Shown piece by piece: positions 1-7,762 of a stretch of 64,000 bases of DNA (positions within the stretch are counted from its first letter, which is position 1; each line of letters opens with the position of its first letter). The notes below the pieces were generated by a model, which was not told the DNA's origin, searched no databases, and saw only the letters and a program-made list of their open reading frames with translations. The stretch is from Rhizobium sp. Root482 (GTDB lineage: Bacteria > Pseudomonadota > Alphaproteobacteria > Rhizobiales > Rhizobiaceae), in contig NZ_LMFA01000012.1 of assembly GCF_001426565.1 (NCBI RefSeq), positions 434,861 to 498,860 on the forward strand, read 5' to 3'. The position numbers and the translations under genes were made by a program.

Positions 1-1095
1 GCCGATCTCGCCGTGCTGCTCGTCGATGCCCGCGCCGGGCTTCTCGAACAGACCCGCCGGCATGCGACCATCGCCACGCTGATGGGCATCAAGCAGTTCG
101 TGCTCGCCGTCAACAAGATCGACCTGATCGGCTACGACCGCGCCCGCTTCGACCAGATCAGCCATGAATTCCGCGAACTGGCGCTGTCGCTCGGCGTGCG
201 CCAGATCACCGCCATCCCGGTTTCGGCGCTGAAGGGCGAGAATGTCGTCTATGACGGCAGCGCCTCCATGCCCTGGTATGACGGCCCGACGCTGGTGGAG
301 GTGCTCGAACTGGCGACGGTTCGCTCGGCCCAGACGGTCGGCTTCCGCCTGCCGGTGCAGCGTGTTTCGCGTCCCGGCGAAAGCTTTCGCGGTTATCAGG
401 GCACGGTTGCCGGCGGCGCGGTGAAGCCGGGCGATTCGGTCGTCATCCTCCCGTCCGGCATGGTCGCCAATGTCGCGAAGATCGTCACTTTCGATCTGGT
501 GCGCAATGCGGCGGTGGCCGGCGACGCGATCACGCTGGTGCTCGACCGGCAGGTGGACGTGTCGCGCGGCGACATGATCGTTTCCCTCGACAGCCAGCCG
601 CAGACCGGGCTTTCCTTCGATGCGCAGATCGTCGCGCTACAGGCCGACGGCATCCAGCCGGCCAAGCGCTACTGGCTGAAAAGCGGCTCACGCCGCCAGC
701 GCGTCACCATCCAGCCGACGAGCCAACTCGACCTGAAGAGCGGTAAGTGGAACGCGCATCGCGAAACGCTGCCGATGAACGCCATCGGCAAGGTGCATCT
801 CTCCTTCGACGAACAGGCGATGTTCGACGCCTATGAGCAGAACCGCATCACCGGCGCCTTCATCCTGATCGATCCCGACACCAACAATACGGTGGCCGGC
901 GGCATGATCACCGCCAAGCGCTCCTCGCTTTCCGGCATCCATACCGAGGACAACCGGGTGATCCTGTCGCTGCCGGCCGATCTTGCCGACCAGCTGATGG
1001 CGACCGAACTGTTCGCCGCTCGCCGCGAGGAAGCCGACATCCGCCGCCTCCCCGCCGGCAAGGCAAACGACGTGCTCGCCGGTATCGACAACTGA
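1..1095 (+). CDS. cysN: Sulfate adenylyltransferase subunit 1 (CysN), 3' part
   Basis: The large GTPase subunit of ATP sulfurylase works with CysD to form adenosine 5'-phosphosulfate from sulfate and ATP in assimilatory sulfate reduction. The frame is open from base 1, so the gene begins before the window and its P-loop is missing. The G4 motif NKID is visible at nucleotides 112-123. It is followed by the CysN-typical stretch NVVYDGSASMPWYDGPTLVE and the elongation-factor-like beta-barrel domains. The protein stops at AGIDN with no APS-kinase domain behind it, so this is CysN and not a NodQ-type CysN-CysC fusion. The missing 5' end should lie next to cysD outside the window, but that is not visible. 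Confidence 0.95.
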   Translation, partial: ADLAVLLVDARAGLLEQTRRHATIATLMGIKQFVLAVNKIDLIGYDRARFDQISHEFRELALSLGVRQITAIPVSALKGENVVYDGSASMPWYDGPTLVEVLELATVRSAQTVGFRLPVQRVSRPGESFRGYQGTVAGGAVKPGDSVVILPSGMVANVAKIVTFDLVRNAAVAGDAITLVLDRQVDVSRGDMIVSLDSQPQTGLSFDAQIVALQADGIQPAKRYWLKSGSRRQRVTIQPTSQLDLKSGKWNAHRETLPMNAIGKVHLSFDEQAMFDAYEQNRITGAFILIDPDTNNTVAGGMITAKRSSLSGIHTEDNRVILSLPADLADQLMATELFAARREEADIRRLPAGKANDVLAGIDN

Positions 1096-1137
1096 GGCGA
1101 GCGAAGGCGTCAGGGCCGGTTCCGTACCAGAGGAGAG

Positions 1138-1284
1138 TTTACCCCCCTCTGTCCCTCCGGGACATCTCCCCCTCAAGGGGGGAGATTGGCCGCGCGCTCA
1201 GTGCCTACCTTACGAAAGCCCTCAAGGGAAAAGAATGATCTCCCCCTTGAGGGGGAGATGTCACACAGTGACAGAGGGGGTAAA
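1138..1284. repeat. Palindromic intergenic element, copy A
   Basis: About 147 bp with near-perfect terminal inverted repeats, TTTACCCCCCTCTGTC at the left and GACAGAGGGGGTAAA at the right. Two inner complementary arms carry CTCCCCCTCAAGGGGGGAG and its counterpart. The same arrangement recurs at about 16658, 24653 and 25662, with a damaged half copy near 29471. It resembles the intergenic mosaic or MITE-like elements common in rhizobia. It fills most of the gap between cysN and the acyltransferase gene and contains no convincing gene. Confidence 0.85.
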
Positions 1285-1364
1285 GCCCCGCGGCACAAGC
1301 GGACCGTAACCTGCCTCACGATATTCAAGCACCGCGCACTTGATGCCTTCGCCAGCGACATTGT

Positions 1365-2114
1365 ATGGAGCATGCGAACCGCTGGTCGCAATGCGAGGTT
1401 GCCGTGAACAATCCGACAGAATGGCTGGAGTTTTCAGAGAGATTTGCGGTCGATAACGAGATCGTCGGCACGCCGGCCAGAATGAGCGACAGCTGCGCAA
1501 TCAAATTCAAGGGCAAGGGCAACAGGCTCGTCATCGAGGACGGTGTCGAGTTTGCCCGGGTGACGCTGAAATTCATCGGTGACGGCAATACCATTCTGTT
1601 CCGTCGCGGAAGCCGGCCGTCCGGTGTGTTTACCGTGGGCGGCAAAGGCACGATCGAGGTCGGCGAGCGAACCCGCATGAACAAGCCCTGCTGGTTCCAG
1701 GCCATCGAAGGCAGAACGATCACCATCGGCGCGGAATGCCTGCTTGCCGATATCCGCGTGCGGACATCCGACGTTCACAGCATCCTCAGCACCATCACCG
1801 GGCGACGCCTCAACCTCGCAAGGGACGTGGCCATCGGCGAGCGCGTCTGGATTGCCGAAAAGGCCCATGTCTACAAGGGAGTGACGATTGGAGAGGGCTC
1901 GATCATCGGCGCCCATGCGATCGTGGTGAAAGCCATTCCCCCCGACTGTCTCGCCGTCGGCAACCCGGCGCGCGTGGTCAAGGAGAATGTCACATGGGTG
2001 AGGAAACTGCTCGGCCCCGAGGGAGATCCCGGCAAGATCAAATCCGCCGTCATTCACGGCGTCACCCTGGGCGCCCAACTCTTGGACAAAGCCCGCCGGG
2101 GCCGTTCGTCCTAG
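1365..2114 (+). CDS. Hexapeptide-repeat acyltransferase
   Basis: This probably transfers an acetyl group from acetyl-CoA to a sugar or polysaccharide precursor; the substrate cannot be read from sequence. The C-terminal half shows left-handed beta-helix hexapeptides (IGERVWI, VYKGVTIG, EGSIIGAHAIVV) and the family-typical ending PPDCLAVGNPARVVKE. TSDVHSI upstream supplies a likely catalytic histidine. The N-terminal ~90 residues also look like degenerate beta-helix turns. The 249-residue length assumes the ATG at 1365, which has no good ribosome site. A GTG at 1404, preceded by GAGG at good spacing, is an equally plausible start and gives 236 residues. The gene appears to be single. Confidence 0.8.
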   Translation: MEHANRWSQCEVAVNNPTEWLEFSERFAVDNEIVGTPARMSDSCAIKFKGKGNRLVIEDGVEFARVTLKFIGDGNTILFRRGSRPSGVFTVGGKGTIEVGERTRMNKPCWFQAIEGRTITIGAECLLADIRVRTSDVHSILSTITGRRLNLARDVAIGERVWIAEKAHVYKGVTIGEGSIIGAHAIVVKAIPPDCLAVGNPARVVKENVTWVRKLLGPEGDPGKIKSAVIHGVTLGAQLLDKARRGRSS

Positions 2115-2273
2115 AGCGCCGTTTCCCTTAGTTGTAACCCAAGCGTCCGGCGCCTTGAGGTTCCGCCCCACGCAGCCGCCGATCCCGAATGAAAGGCCGT
2201 TCACCATCCGCCGAACGGTACGAAGACCACATGGGCGGAGAGTGTCGTATCTTATGGATGTAAGGGAATAAGC

Positions 2274-2350
2274 TGGTCGGAGTGAGAGGATTCGAACCTC
2301 CGACCCCGTCGTCCCGAACGACGTGCGCTACCAGGCTGCGCTACACTCCG
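2274..2350 (-). tRNA. tRNA-Pro (anticodon CGG)
   Basis: The reverse complement folds as a complete 77-nt tRNA with 3' CCA encoded. The acceptor stem CGGAGTG pairs with CACTCCG. The D-arm is GCGCAGCCTGGTAGCGC. The anticodon stem CGTCG/CGACG encloses loop TTCGGGA, and the T-arm contains GGTTCGAATCC. Anticodon CGG reads proline CCG codons. Confidence 0.97.
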
Positions 2351-2365
2351 TGACCAGCGGCGCTT

Positions 2366-2393
2366 CTATAGAACAGCATTTTCCTTTCCACAA
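2366..2393 (-). promoter_or_regulatory. Candidate promoter of tRNA-Pro
   Basis: On the minus strand, a -35-like TTGTGG (also readable as CTTGTG with 17-bp spacing) lies 16 bp before a -10-like CTATAG. This is close to the rhizobial sigma-70 pattern CTTGAC/CTATAT. The -10 box ends about 15 bp before the mature tRNA 5' end, which is a sensible distance. This is pattern matching only. Confidence 0.5.
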
Positions 2394-2672
2394 GCGGCAA
2401 AGTGGAAAAATCGCCAGCCGCCTGAAAACAATGGGATAAGCGCTGGCAGGTGGCCGGTCCATGGGCGCTCTCGAAGCCACCGGCCAGGCGCGTCCGGCTG
2501 GCACCTTTCAGCAACGCTTGCGAATTTATGCGCGTGCGCACATCCAGAAATCGCCGTGCCGATTTTCTTTCCGCGCATTTAGCGCTAGAGGCAGATGAAA
2601 GCTTGGCCGCCCGCTTTTTGCGAGCGGTCGGCAGACCCATTTTCAGAACGAAAACCAAAGGAACGCGTAGAG
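2394..2672. other. Intergenic region, no gene seen
   Basis: This stretch lies between the tRNA-Pro promoter and the lipoprotein gene at 2673. Open frames here lack ribosome sites and family resemblance. An AAAGGAACGCG segment just before 2673 is the only recognisable signal, and serves as a weak ribosome-binding site for that gene. Confidence 0.5.
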
Positions 2673-3080
2673 ATGAACTTCCGCCTGTTGACCGTGGCCG
2701 GCCTTGCGCTGGCGCTTGCCGGATGCACGACCGTGGGGCCGGCCAGAAACGCCGTCGAAAGCCGCTGGAACGGCCAGCCGGCCGGCACTTTCTTCGCCAA
2801 GTTCGGCCCGCCGCAAGCGGATGTCGAAAGCGGCCAGAACACGATCTATTCCTGGAAGGGCGGCTACACCAAGCGCAAGGTTCCGGCGCAATATGCCGAG
2901 GGTGTCGACGGCAAGAAGGGCAAGCGGATCGCCCCTGCCCGCACCGAATTCCTCAGCTGCTCGGTCCAGCTCACTGTTTCCTCCGACTATACGATCCGCT
3001 CGATCAAGGTTCTCGGCGACCGCAAATCCGCAACCGGCGCAAGCTGGTGCGACGAGTTCCTGGGTGGTGACGCGAAATAG
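2673..3080 (+). CDS. Small lipoprotein of unknown function
   Basis: A 135-residue protein. The ATG at 2673 is chosen because it gives a clean lipoprotein signal, MNFRLLTVAGLALALAGC, with a lipobox (LAGC) and a lipidated cysteine at residue 18. It should be anchored to the periplasmic face of a membrane. The mature part has a motif GQPAGTFFAKFGPPQ, reminiscent of small outer-membrane-associated lipoproteins, followed by an Ile-Tyr-Ser-Trp-Lys-Gly strand and two cysteines (in SCSVQLTV and SWCDEF) that could form a disulfide. I do not recognise a named family. A strong hairpin follows 28 bp after the stop. Confidence 0.85.
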   Translation: MNFRLLTVAGLALALAGCTTVGPARNAVESRWNGQPAGTFFAKFGPPQADVESGQNTIYSWKGGYTKRKVPAQYAEGVDGKKGKRIAPARTEFLSCSVQLTVSSDYTIRSIKVLGDRKSATGASWCDEFLGGDAK

Positions 3081-3107
3081 CCGGGGCACTGTAACGACCG
3101 GGCAAGC

Positions 3108-3133
3108 CACTCGCCGGTGAAAACCGGCGGGTG
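3108..3133 (+). terminator. Hairpin after the small lipoprotein gene
   Basis: An 11-bp stem CACTCGCCGGT / ACCGGCGGGTG with one T-G pair closes a GAAA tetraloop, 27 bp beyond the stop codon at 3080. No clear T-run follows, so termination efficiency is uncertain. Confidence 0.5.
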
Positions 3134-3473
3134 AATCTCTCGCAAATCTCTCTCAGCCTTGATTGACAGTCCTGCTTGAAGACGAGAGGCCGGACCTGCC
3201 CGGATGCGCGCAATAGGCGATGATGAACCGACCCCGACAAGCACAGCCGGCAATCAAGGCTGATGCTCCGTCATGTAGAATCACTCCCTACCCCAGAATC
3301 AAATGCCTTACGGTCTCCGTTGATCCGGTTTCCAGACCTGCGATACGGAATCTCGCCACATGACACGTCTTGCGGAGTGCGGCTTGCATTGGTCCTCCGA
3401 CGGATAGTCAATCCTTGACTTGAAAGTCTTCATCTTCTCTGCATGATGGTCTTTGTTGCTAGAGGGGGATTCC
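3134..3473. other. Intergenic region upstream of the glycine-rich gene
   Basis: About 340 bp without a convincing gene. It is less GC-rich than its surroundings and contains three GANTC (CcrM) sites as GAATC near 3280, 3296 and 3350. TTGACT near 3415 could be a -35 element for the gene at 3474, but no good -10 box was found. Nothing else is recognisable. Confidence 0.4.
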
Positions 3474-3758
3474 ATGGAACAAATCTTGATGAACCTTGTC
3501 GCTGGGGCCATCGGCGGAAATGCCGCCGGAAAGGCTTCTTCGAATTTCGACATCGGCACAATCGGCAATACGATCGCCGGGGCTGTCGGCGGCGGCGTGT
3601 TGGGGCAGATCATAACACTTCTGATTCCCGCTATTACCACCGCTTCGCAGGCTGGCAATCTGAGCCTGGGTGGCATTGTAAGTCAGTTGATCGCGGGTGG
3701 TGCAGGCGGCGCGTTGCTGACGATCATCATCGGCGCAATCAAGAATCGCACTGCATAG
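3474..3758 (+). CDS. Glycine-zipper small membrane protein
   Basis: A 94-residue protein of unknown function. It is started at ATG 3474 because AGAGGGGG lies at correct spacing in front; an earlier in-frame start would swallow that site. The sequence alternates glycine-rich and hydrophobic stretches (LVAGAIGGNAAGKASS, TIAGAVGGGVLGQIITLLIP, GGIVSQLIAGGAGGALLTII). This suggests two or three tightly packed membrane helices and possible oligomerisation. The gene ends 9 bp before a DUF1508 gene and probably forms an operon with it. Similar small proteins are, from memory, conserved in rhizobia without an assigned role. Confidence 0.8.
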   Translation: MEQILMNLVAGAIGGNAAGKASSNFDIGTIGNTIAGAVGGGVLGQIITLLIPAITTASQAGNLSLGGIVSQLIAGGAGGALLTIIIGAIKNRTA

Positions 3759-3767
3759 GAGAAGACA

Positions 3768-3944
3768 ATGGCTCATAAATTTGAAATCTACAAAGACAAG
3801 GCTGGCGAGTTCCGTGTTCGCTTCAAATACAATAACGAAGTGATGTTTGCGACCGAGGGCTACGCATCCAAGGCCAGCGCAGAAAATGCCATTGCCTCGA
3901 TCAAGAAAAACGGCCCGGAAGCGCCGACTGAAGACAATAGCTGA
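3768..3944 (+). CDS. DUF1508 (YegP-like) protein
   Basis: A 58-residue protein that starts MAHKFEIYKDKAGEFRVRFK and ends PEAPTEDNS. The pattern FEIYKDKAGEFRVRFK, then EGYASKASAENAIASIKKN, is the characteristic single DUF1508/YegP repeat, a small alpha-beta fold of unknown function. GGAGAAGACA before the ATG supplies a good ribosome-binding site. It sits 9 bp after the glycine-rich membrane protein gene and is followed within 16 bp by a hairpin, so the two genes look like a complete transcription unit. Confidence 0.9.
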   Translation: MAHKFEIYKDKAGEFRVRFKYNNEVMFATEGYASKASAENAIASIKKNGPEAPTEDNS

Positions 3945-3959
3945 TCGGTTATAATGCAA

Positions 3960-3987
3960 AGGCTCGCCGAAGGTGTTTGGCGAGCCT
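3960..3987 (+). terminator. Intrinsic-terminator-like hairpin
   Basis: A perfect 9-bp stem AGGCTCGCC / GGCGAGCCT with a 10-nt loop lies 15 bp after the DUF1508 stop codon. The downstream T-tract is poor, so it may rely on Rho or act mainly to protect the 3' end. Confidence 0.55.
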
Positions 3988-4281
3988 AAATGACCGGTGC
4001 AGCGGCAAGGTCGTCAATCGCTGGCTCTTCCCGTCGAGCTGGCGTTGCGCCAGGACACCGCTGCCAAGCCTAGCTCTCATCCTTCATGCCGAGAGCCTTC
4101 ACGGGCTCCTTTTCCAGCGATTCCCATAAAAGCGAGCGGCAGATATATTCTCCCGGAGCGGTCTGCTCCACGCCGGAGAAGGCAGCCTATATGTGCCATG
4201 CTCCTGTGAAACATCCACAAAGCCGTAGCACCTGAAGTTCCCCGCGCTACCTGAGAAACTGAAAATAAGATGAAAAATATC
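3988..4281. other. Intergenic region before tRNA-Gln 3' end
   Basis: About 290 bp in which I see no gene. I checked for a direct repeat of the tRNA-Gln 3' end that could mark an integration site and found none. Confidence 0.4.
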
Positions 4282-4355
4282 TGGCTGGGGCGCCTGGATT
4301 CGAACCAGGGATGGCGGTACCAAAAACCACTGCCTTACCGCTTGGCTACGCCCCA
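4282..4355 (-). tRNA. tRNA-Gln (anticodon TTG)
   Basis: The reverse complement is a 74-nt tRNA with encoded CCA. The acceptor stem is TGGGGCG/CGCCCCA. The D-arm contains AGCCAAGCGGTAAGGC. The anticodon loop TTTTGGT gives anticodon TTG, and the T-arm has TGGTTCGAATCCA. The start TGGGGCGTAGCCAAGCGGTA is typical of bacterial glutamine tRNAs. Confidence 0.97.
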
Positions 4356-4583
4356 GCATCCGGCGCGGACAGCGTCCGGCCAAATCGAAAGCCGGTTTAG
4401 CAAAGGTGAAAGCGAGCGACAACGGCTAAGTTTGGCTTTGCGCCGATTTTTGTCGGGCAAGGCCTTTGGAATGCGCCTCAGCCTGTGGTCGGCGTGGCAT
4501 CGAAAAGCCGAGGGACGGATAGCCGAAAGCGTTCCAGTTCTGCAATTTCTGCGCTAGGGTCGAATGACAATCCGGAGACCGCC

Positions 4584-4880
4584 ATGAGCATTTTTCGTGC
4601 CCGCCCGCCTGCCAAGCCAACCCTGCTTCTCGATGACGAGATGGTGCGGATCACCCGCTGGGATTTCGAGCCGGGGGCCGATACCGGCCATCATGTGCAC
4701 GGCATGGGCTATGTCGTCGTGCCGATGACCGACTGCCGGTTTCTTCTTGAAGAGCCGGGCGGCGAGCGGCGGGTGGATATCGCCAAGGGGCAAGCCTATC
4801 GGCGCGAGGCCGGCGTCGAGCACAATGTCGTCAATGCCGGCACGGACTTCATGTCGTTCATCGAGATCGAATACAAGTGA
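4584..4880 (+). CDS. Cupin-domain protein
   Basis: A 98-residue single-domain cupin. The ATG at 4584 follows GGAGA at good spacing. Metal-binding cupin motif 1 is seen as ADTGHHVHGMGYVVVPM (histidines around residues 36-39), and motif 2 as YRREAGVEHNVVNAG. The small size suggests a metal-binding sugar- or acid-related enzyme or a sensor, but the substrate is unknown. Its stop codon overlaps the possible GTG start of the downstream metallo-beta-lactamase-fold gene, so the two are probably co-transcribed and may act on related compounds. Confidence 0.85.
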   Translation: MSIFRARPPAKPTLLLDDEMVRITRWDFEPGADTGHHVHGMGYVVVPMTDCRFLLEEPGGERRVDIAKGQAYRREAGVEHNVVNAGTDFMSFIEIEYK

Positions 4881-5827
4881 AGAGACGGCGCATGAAGGGG
4901 ACCGGCTCCGATCTCGGTTTCGACCTCGATTTCAAGCCCGCCCACGGCGAACCCGTGCCGGTGGCCGATGGCATCGAGCGCATCACCGTCAACAATCCAG
5001 GCCCCTTCACCTTCCACGGCACCAACAGCTATATCGTCGGTGGCAGGTCGGTGGCGGTGATCGATCCGGGGCCGGAGGACGAGGCGCATTTCCAGGCGCT
5101 GATGGCGGCGCTCAAGGGCCGCGAGGTCACCCATATCGCCGTCAGCCATACGCATCGCGACCACTCGCCGCTTGCCCGCCGCCTCAAGGCCGCAACCGGC
5201 GCGCTGATCGTCGCCGAGGGGCCGCACCGGGCCGCAAGGCCGCTGCATGAAGGCGAGACGAACCCTTTTGCCGAAAGCTCGGACATGGATTTCAGACCCG
5301 ACATCGCCCTTGCCGATGGCGACCGGGTGGAGGGCGACGGCTGGTCGCTGACGACCATCCTCACACCCGGCCATACCGCCAACCACGCCGCCTTCGGACT
5401 TGAAGGGACCGGCATCGTCTTTTCCGCCGATCATGTCATGGCCTGGGCGACGACGATCGTCGCGCCGCCGGACGGATCGATGAGCGACTACATGGCCTCG
5501 CTCGAAAGCCTACTTGCCCGCGACGACCGGCTCTACCTGCCCGGCCATGGCGGGCCGGTGGTGGAGCCTTCCGCCTATCTGCGCGGCCTCAGGGCCCATC
5601 GGCGCATGCGCGAGCGCGCCGTGCTGGAGCGGGTGCGGGCCGGCGACGCGGCGATCCCCGACATGGTCCGGGCGATCTATGCGACCACCGATCCGCGCCT
5701 GCACGGTGCCGCGGCCCTGTCGGTCCTTGCCCATCTCGAAGATCTTCTGGAGCGCGGCCAGGTGGAGACCGACGGCGCGCCCCTGCTCTCCGGCACCTAT
5801 CGCCTGGCGCCCGGCGGCGCCAGTTAA
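4877..5827 (+). CDS. Metallo-beta-lactamase-fold hydrolase
   Basis: A 316-residue hydrolase of the MBL superfamily. The signature HTHRDHSP (H-x-H-x-D-H) near residue 92 binds a two-zinc centre. GHTANHAAF and the later FSADHVMAW and LPGHGGPV provide the remaining ligands. The C-terminal ~80 residues, from HRRMRERAVLERV, match the helical extension of the LACTB2/RNase-like MBL subgroup. The substrate is unproven; candidates are a thioester, a lactone or RNA. The GTG at 4877 overlaps the cupin stop (GTGA). An ATG at 4892 is an alternative that shortens the protein by five residues. Confidence 0.88.
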   Translation: MKRRRMKGTGSDLGFDLDFKPAHGEPVPVADGIERITVNNPGPFTFHGTNSYIVGGRSVAVIDPGPEDEAHFQALMAALKGREVTHIAVSHTHRDHSPLARRLKAATGALIVAEGPHRAARPLHEGETNPFAESSDMDFRPDIALADGDRVEGDGWSLTTILTPGHTANHAAFGLEGTGIVFSADHVMAWATTIVAPPDGSMSDYMASLESLLARDDRLYLPGHGGPVVEPSAYLRGLRAHRRMRERAVLERVRAGDAAIPDMVRAIYATTDPRLHGAAALSVLAHLEDLLERGQVETDGAPLLSGTYRLAPGGAS

Positions 5828-5843
5828 GACGGGGCAACCGGCA

Positions 5844-6752
5844 TCAGTCCCCGGCGATCCCCAGAAGCTCGGCATCCAGCGCATGCAGGAACCGGTCGGC
5901 GAAGCCGGCGCCGAGGCCAAGCTCGTGCGCGCCGTAGCGGGAGGCCACCCGCATGTCGACGAACGTGGTTTCCGCCTCTTCCCTCAGCCGGATCAGCACA
6001 TCGAAGCGCAGGCCGACGATCAGCGTGCGCCACTCGCCCTGCAGCAGGATATCGGTCGAGCGATGGCCGGGCGGCAGGATGTCCGGTTCGGCACCTGGCC
6101 GCGACAGCGGGATCGGCACCTCCTCCGGCGCGCTGTCATTGGGGGCGGAACCGGCGGGCGTGGCCGGGAGATCCGGCAATTCGGCCTGCGCATTCTCGGC
6201 GCCTTCCTGCGCGGTGATGGTGATCCCCTGCTTTTCGGCAACGATCTTGACGCCCTCAAAGACCCGGTCGAGCGCGCCGTCATAGCGCCGGCCAGAGAGA
6301 GCCGGATAGGCGGCAAGCTGGGCCTTGCGATCCTGCGCCGTTACCGTGCCGGGACGCTCGAGCCAGCCTTGGCTCGCATCGGGCGGCGTGATCCAGGGCG
6401 GCGGCGTATCGATATCGGTGCTGACATCATAGATCGCCGGCTGCCGGAAATAGGCGATAAGGGCGGCACCGGCAAAGCCCAGCGGCACGGCCGCATAGAG
6501 TAGAGCGACGAAGGAAGCGATGCCGGCCACTGCGGCGACCTGCCAGAACCGGATGAAGCCGATGACCGACAGCACCACGGCAAGGCAGGCAAGGCCTGCA
6601 GAAAACACCGCCAGCGCCGCGAAATTGGGCGTGGCGAGCGGGCCGAAGCGGTGGGCAAGCAGAGCCGCAACGAACAGGCCGAAAGCAAAGCGTGCGATCC
6701 TGCGCGCCCAGTGGGCCGCGTGCGAGGTCGGACGCTCATACCTGATCATCAT
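5844..6752 (-). CDS. DUF1499 membrane protein
   Basis: A 302-residue protein. The first ~130 residues contain an Arg-rich start (YERPTSHAAHWARRIARF) and about three hydrophobic helices. The C-terminal part, from YPALSGRRYDGALDRVFEGV through FVDMRVASRYGAHELGLGA, matches the DUF1499 domain as found in many alphaproteobacteria. Function is unknown. Two adjacent ATG codons (6752 and 6749) could start it, and neither has a strong ribosome site. It is convergent with the metallo-hydrolase gene, with 16 bp between the stops. The last residues ELLGIAGD are not conserved to my knowledge. Confidence 0.85.
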   Translation of the reverse strand: MMIRYERPTSHAAHWARRIARFAFGLFVAALLAHRFGPLATPNFAALAVFSAGLACLAVVLSVIGFIRFWQVAAVAGIASFVALLYAAVPLGFAGAALIAYFRQPAIYDVSTDIDTPPPWITPPDASQGWLERPGTVTAQDRKAQLAAYPALSGRRYDGALDRVFEGVKIVAEKQGITITAQEGAENAQAELPDLPATPAGSAPNDSAPEEVPIPLSRPGAEPDILPPGHRSTDILLQGEWRTLIVGLRFDVLIRLREEAETTFVDMRVASRYGAHELGLGAGFADRFLHALDAELLGIAGD

Positions 6753-7045
6753 CTGACAGAATCAATCCCTGTGGTCCGGCTAAGGTAGCCTTGTTCCTGT
6801 TTAGAACAGGATGACGAAAGCTGTGAAGCAGTTTTCGCCAAACGGCGCCGTCGCCAGTTGCCACAGGGCCGCTCCGCCGTCCGCAAACCCGGCAAACCGG
6901 GCTGCGCCGCAAATTCGCCATTCTCCCTCATCATGTCTTTTTCACGGGGAAAGCTTAAACACCGGCTCCATGCGGCATTGGACCGGCCAAGTTTATCGAC
7001 ATTCCAGGCGCGGCGACGATCCGGCGACCTGAAAGGAGAGCGAGC

Positions 7046-7423
7046 ATGCTGCCTTCCGTGCAGAAGAGCATAGAGACGTCCCCGCCGACGACCGAGACCG
7101 GCCTGACGATGGAACTGCTTGAACTCGAGCTTTCGCTCGACGGCTTCGCCACCGGGCCCAAGAGCTTTGCGGCGCATGTCGCAGCGGCAGCGGCCGAGAT
7201 CGGCGGCGCCTTCCTGTTCGAACTGCCGGCCTCGGGGCTGGTCGAAAATTGCGACCGTATCGCGGTGTTGCGCATTCCGCGGGAGGGCAATGTGGAAATG
7301 GCGACGATCTTTGCCTGTCTCGAAGCCGACGGCACCACCATCCGCATCGAGACGCCGGACGAAAGGACGGCGGATCTCAAGAATTTCGCCGAAGCTTTCG
7401 TGGATGTCCTGCAGCGCATCTGA
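7046..7423 (+). CDS. Conserved hypothetical protein
   Basis: A 125-residue soluble protein that I cannot assign to a family. The start is supported by AAAGGAGAGCGAGC before ATG 7046. No signal peptide or membrane helix is visible. The sequence is acidic and looks alpha-beta, with LELELSLDGFATGPKSFAAH near the start and TPDERTADLKNFAEAFVDVL at the end. Codon usage matches neighbouring core genes. A small lipoprotein gene follows 37 bp later in the same direction and may be co-transcribed. Confidence 0.7.
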   Translation: MLPSVQKSIETSPPTTETGLTMELLELELSLDGFATGPKSFAAHVAAAAAEIGGAFLFELPASGLVENCDRIAVLRIPREGNVEMATIFACLEADGTTIRIETPDERTADLKNFAEAFVDVLQRI

Positions 7424-7460
7424 TAGACGGGACGCTATCAGCAACGTCACGGGGCCTTAC

Positions 7461-7706
7461 ATGCATATCCGGAAAATCCTGTCGCTGGCCGTGCTCGCGA
7501 TCCTTTGCGGCTGCACCACGATGACGCCGGAAGAGCGTCATGAGAGAGACGAGAAAACCTGCCTCTCCTATGGCTTTCGCCGCAATACCGACGCGCTGGC
7601 AACCTGCCTGCAGCGCATCGACCTCGACCGCCGCGCCGAATCGCGCGCCTTTCGCTACGGCAATGATGCGACGGTCTGGGGCCGGCCGGTGATCATCCGC
7701 GACTGA
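7461..7706 (+). CDS. Small lipoprotein
   Basis: An 81-residue predicted lipoprotein. The signal MHIRKILSLAVLAILCGC ends in a lipobox with cysteine 18, followed by TTMTPEERHERDEKTC. The mature part is about 64 residues, polar, and contains two further cysteines (TCLSYGF and TCLQRIDL) that could form a disulfide. Such short lipoproteins of the form CTTMTPEERRAADEATC are common in Rhizobiaceae and have no known function. ATG 7461 is the only start that yields a complete signal peptide. Confidence 0.8.
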   Translation: MHIRKILSLAVLAILCGCTTMTPEERHERDEKTCLSYGFRRNTDALATCLQRIDLDRRAESRAFRYGNDATVWGRPVIIRD

Positions 7707-7762
7707 GGCTCTCCCGATGTCGAGGAGACCGGGTCGCGAACTGGTGCAGAACGCGGTGACGG

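Noticed and set aside
3988-4281. An integration site at the 3' end of tRNA-Gln
   Set aside because: No direct repeat of the tRNA end and no integrase gene could be found.
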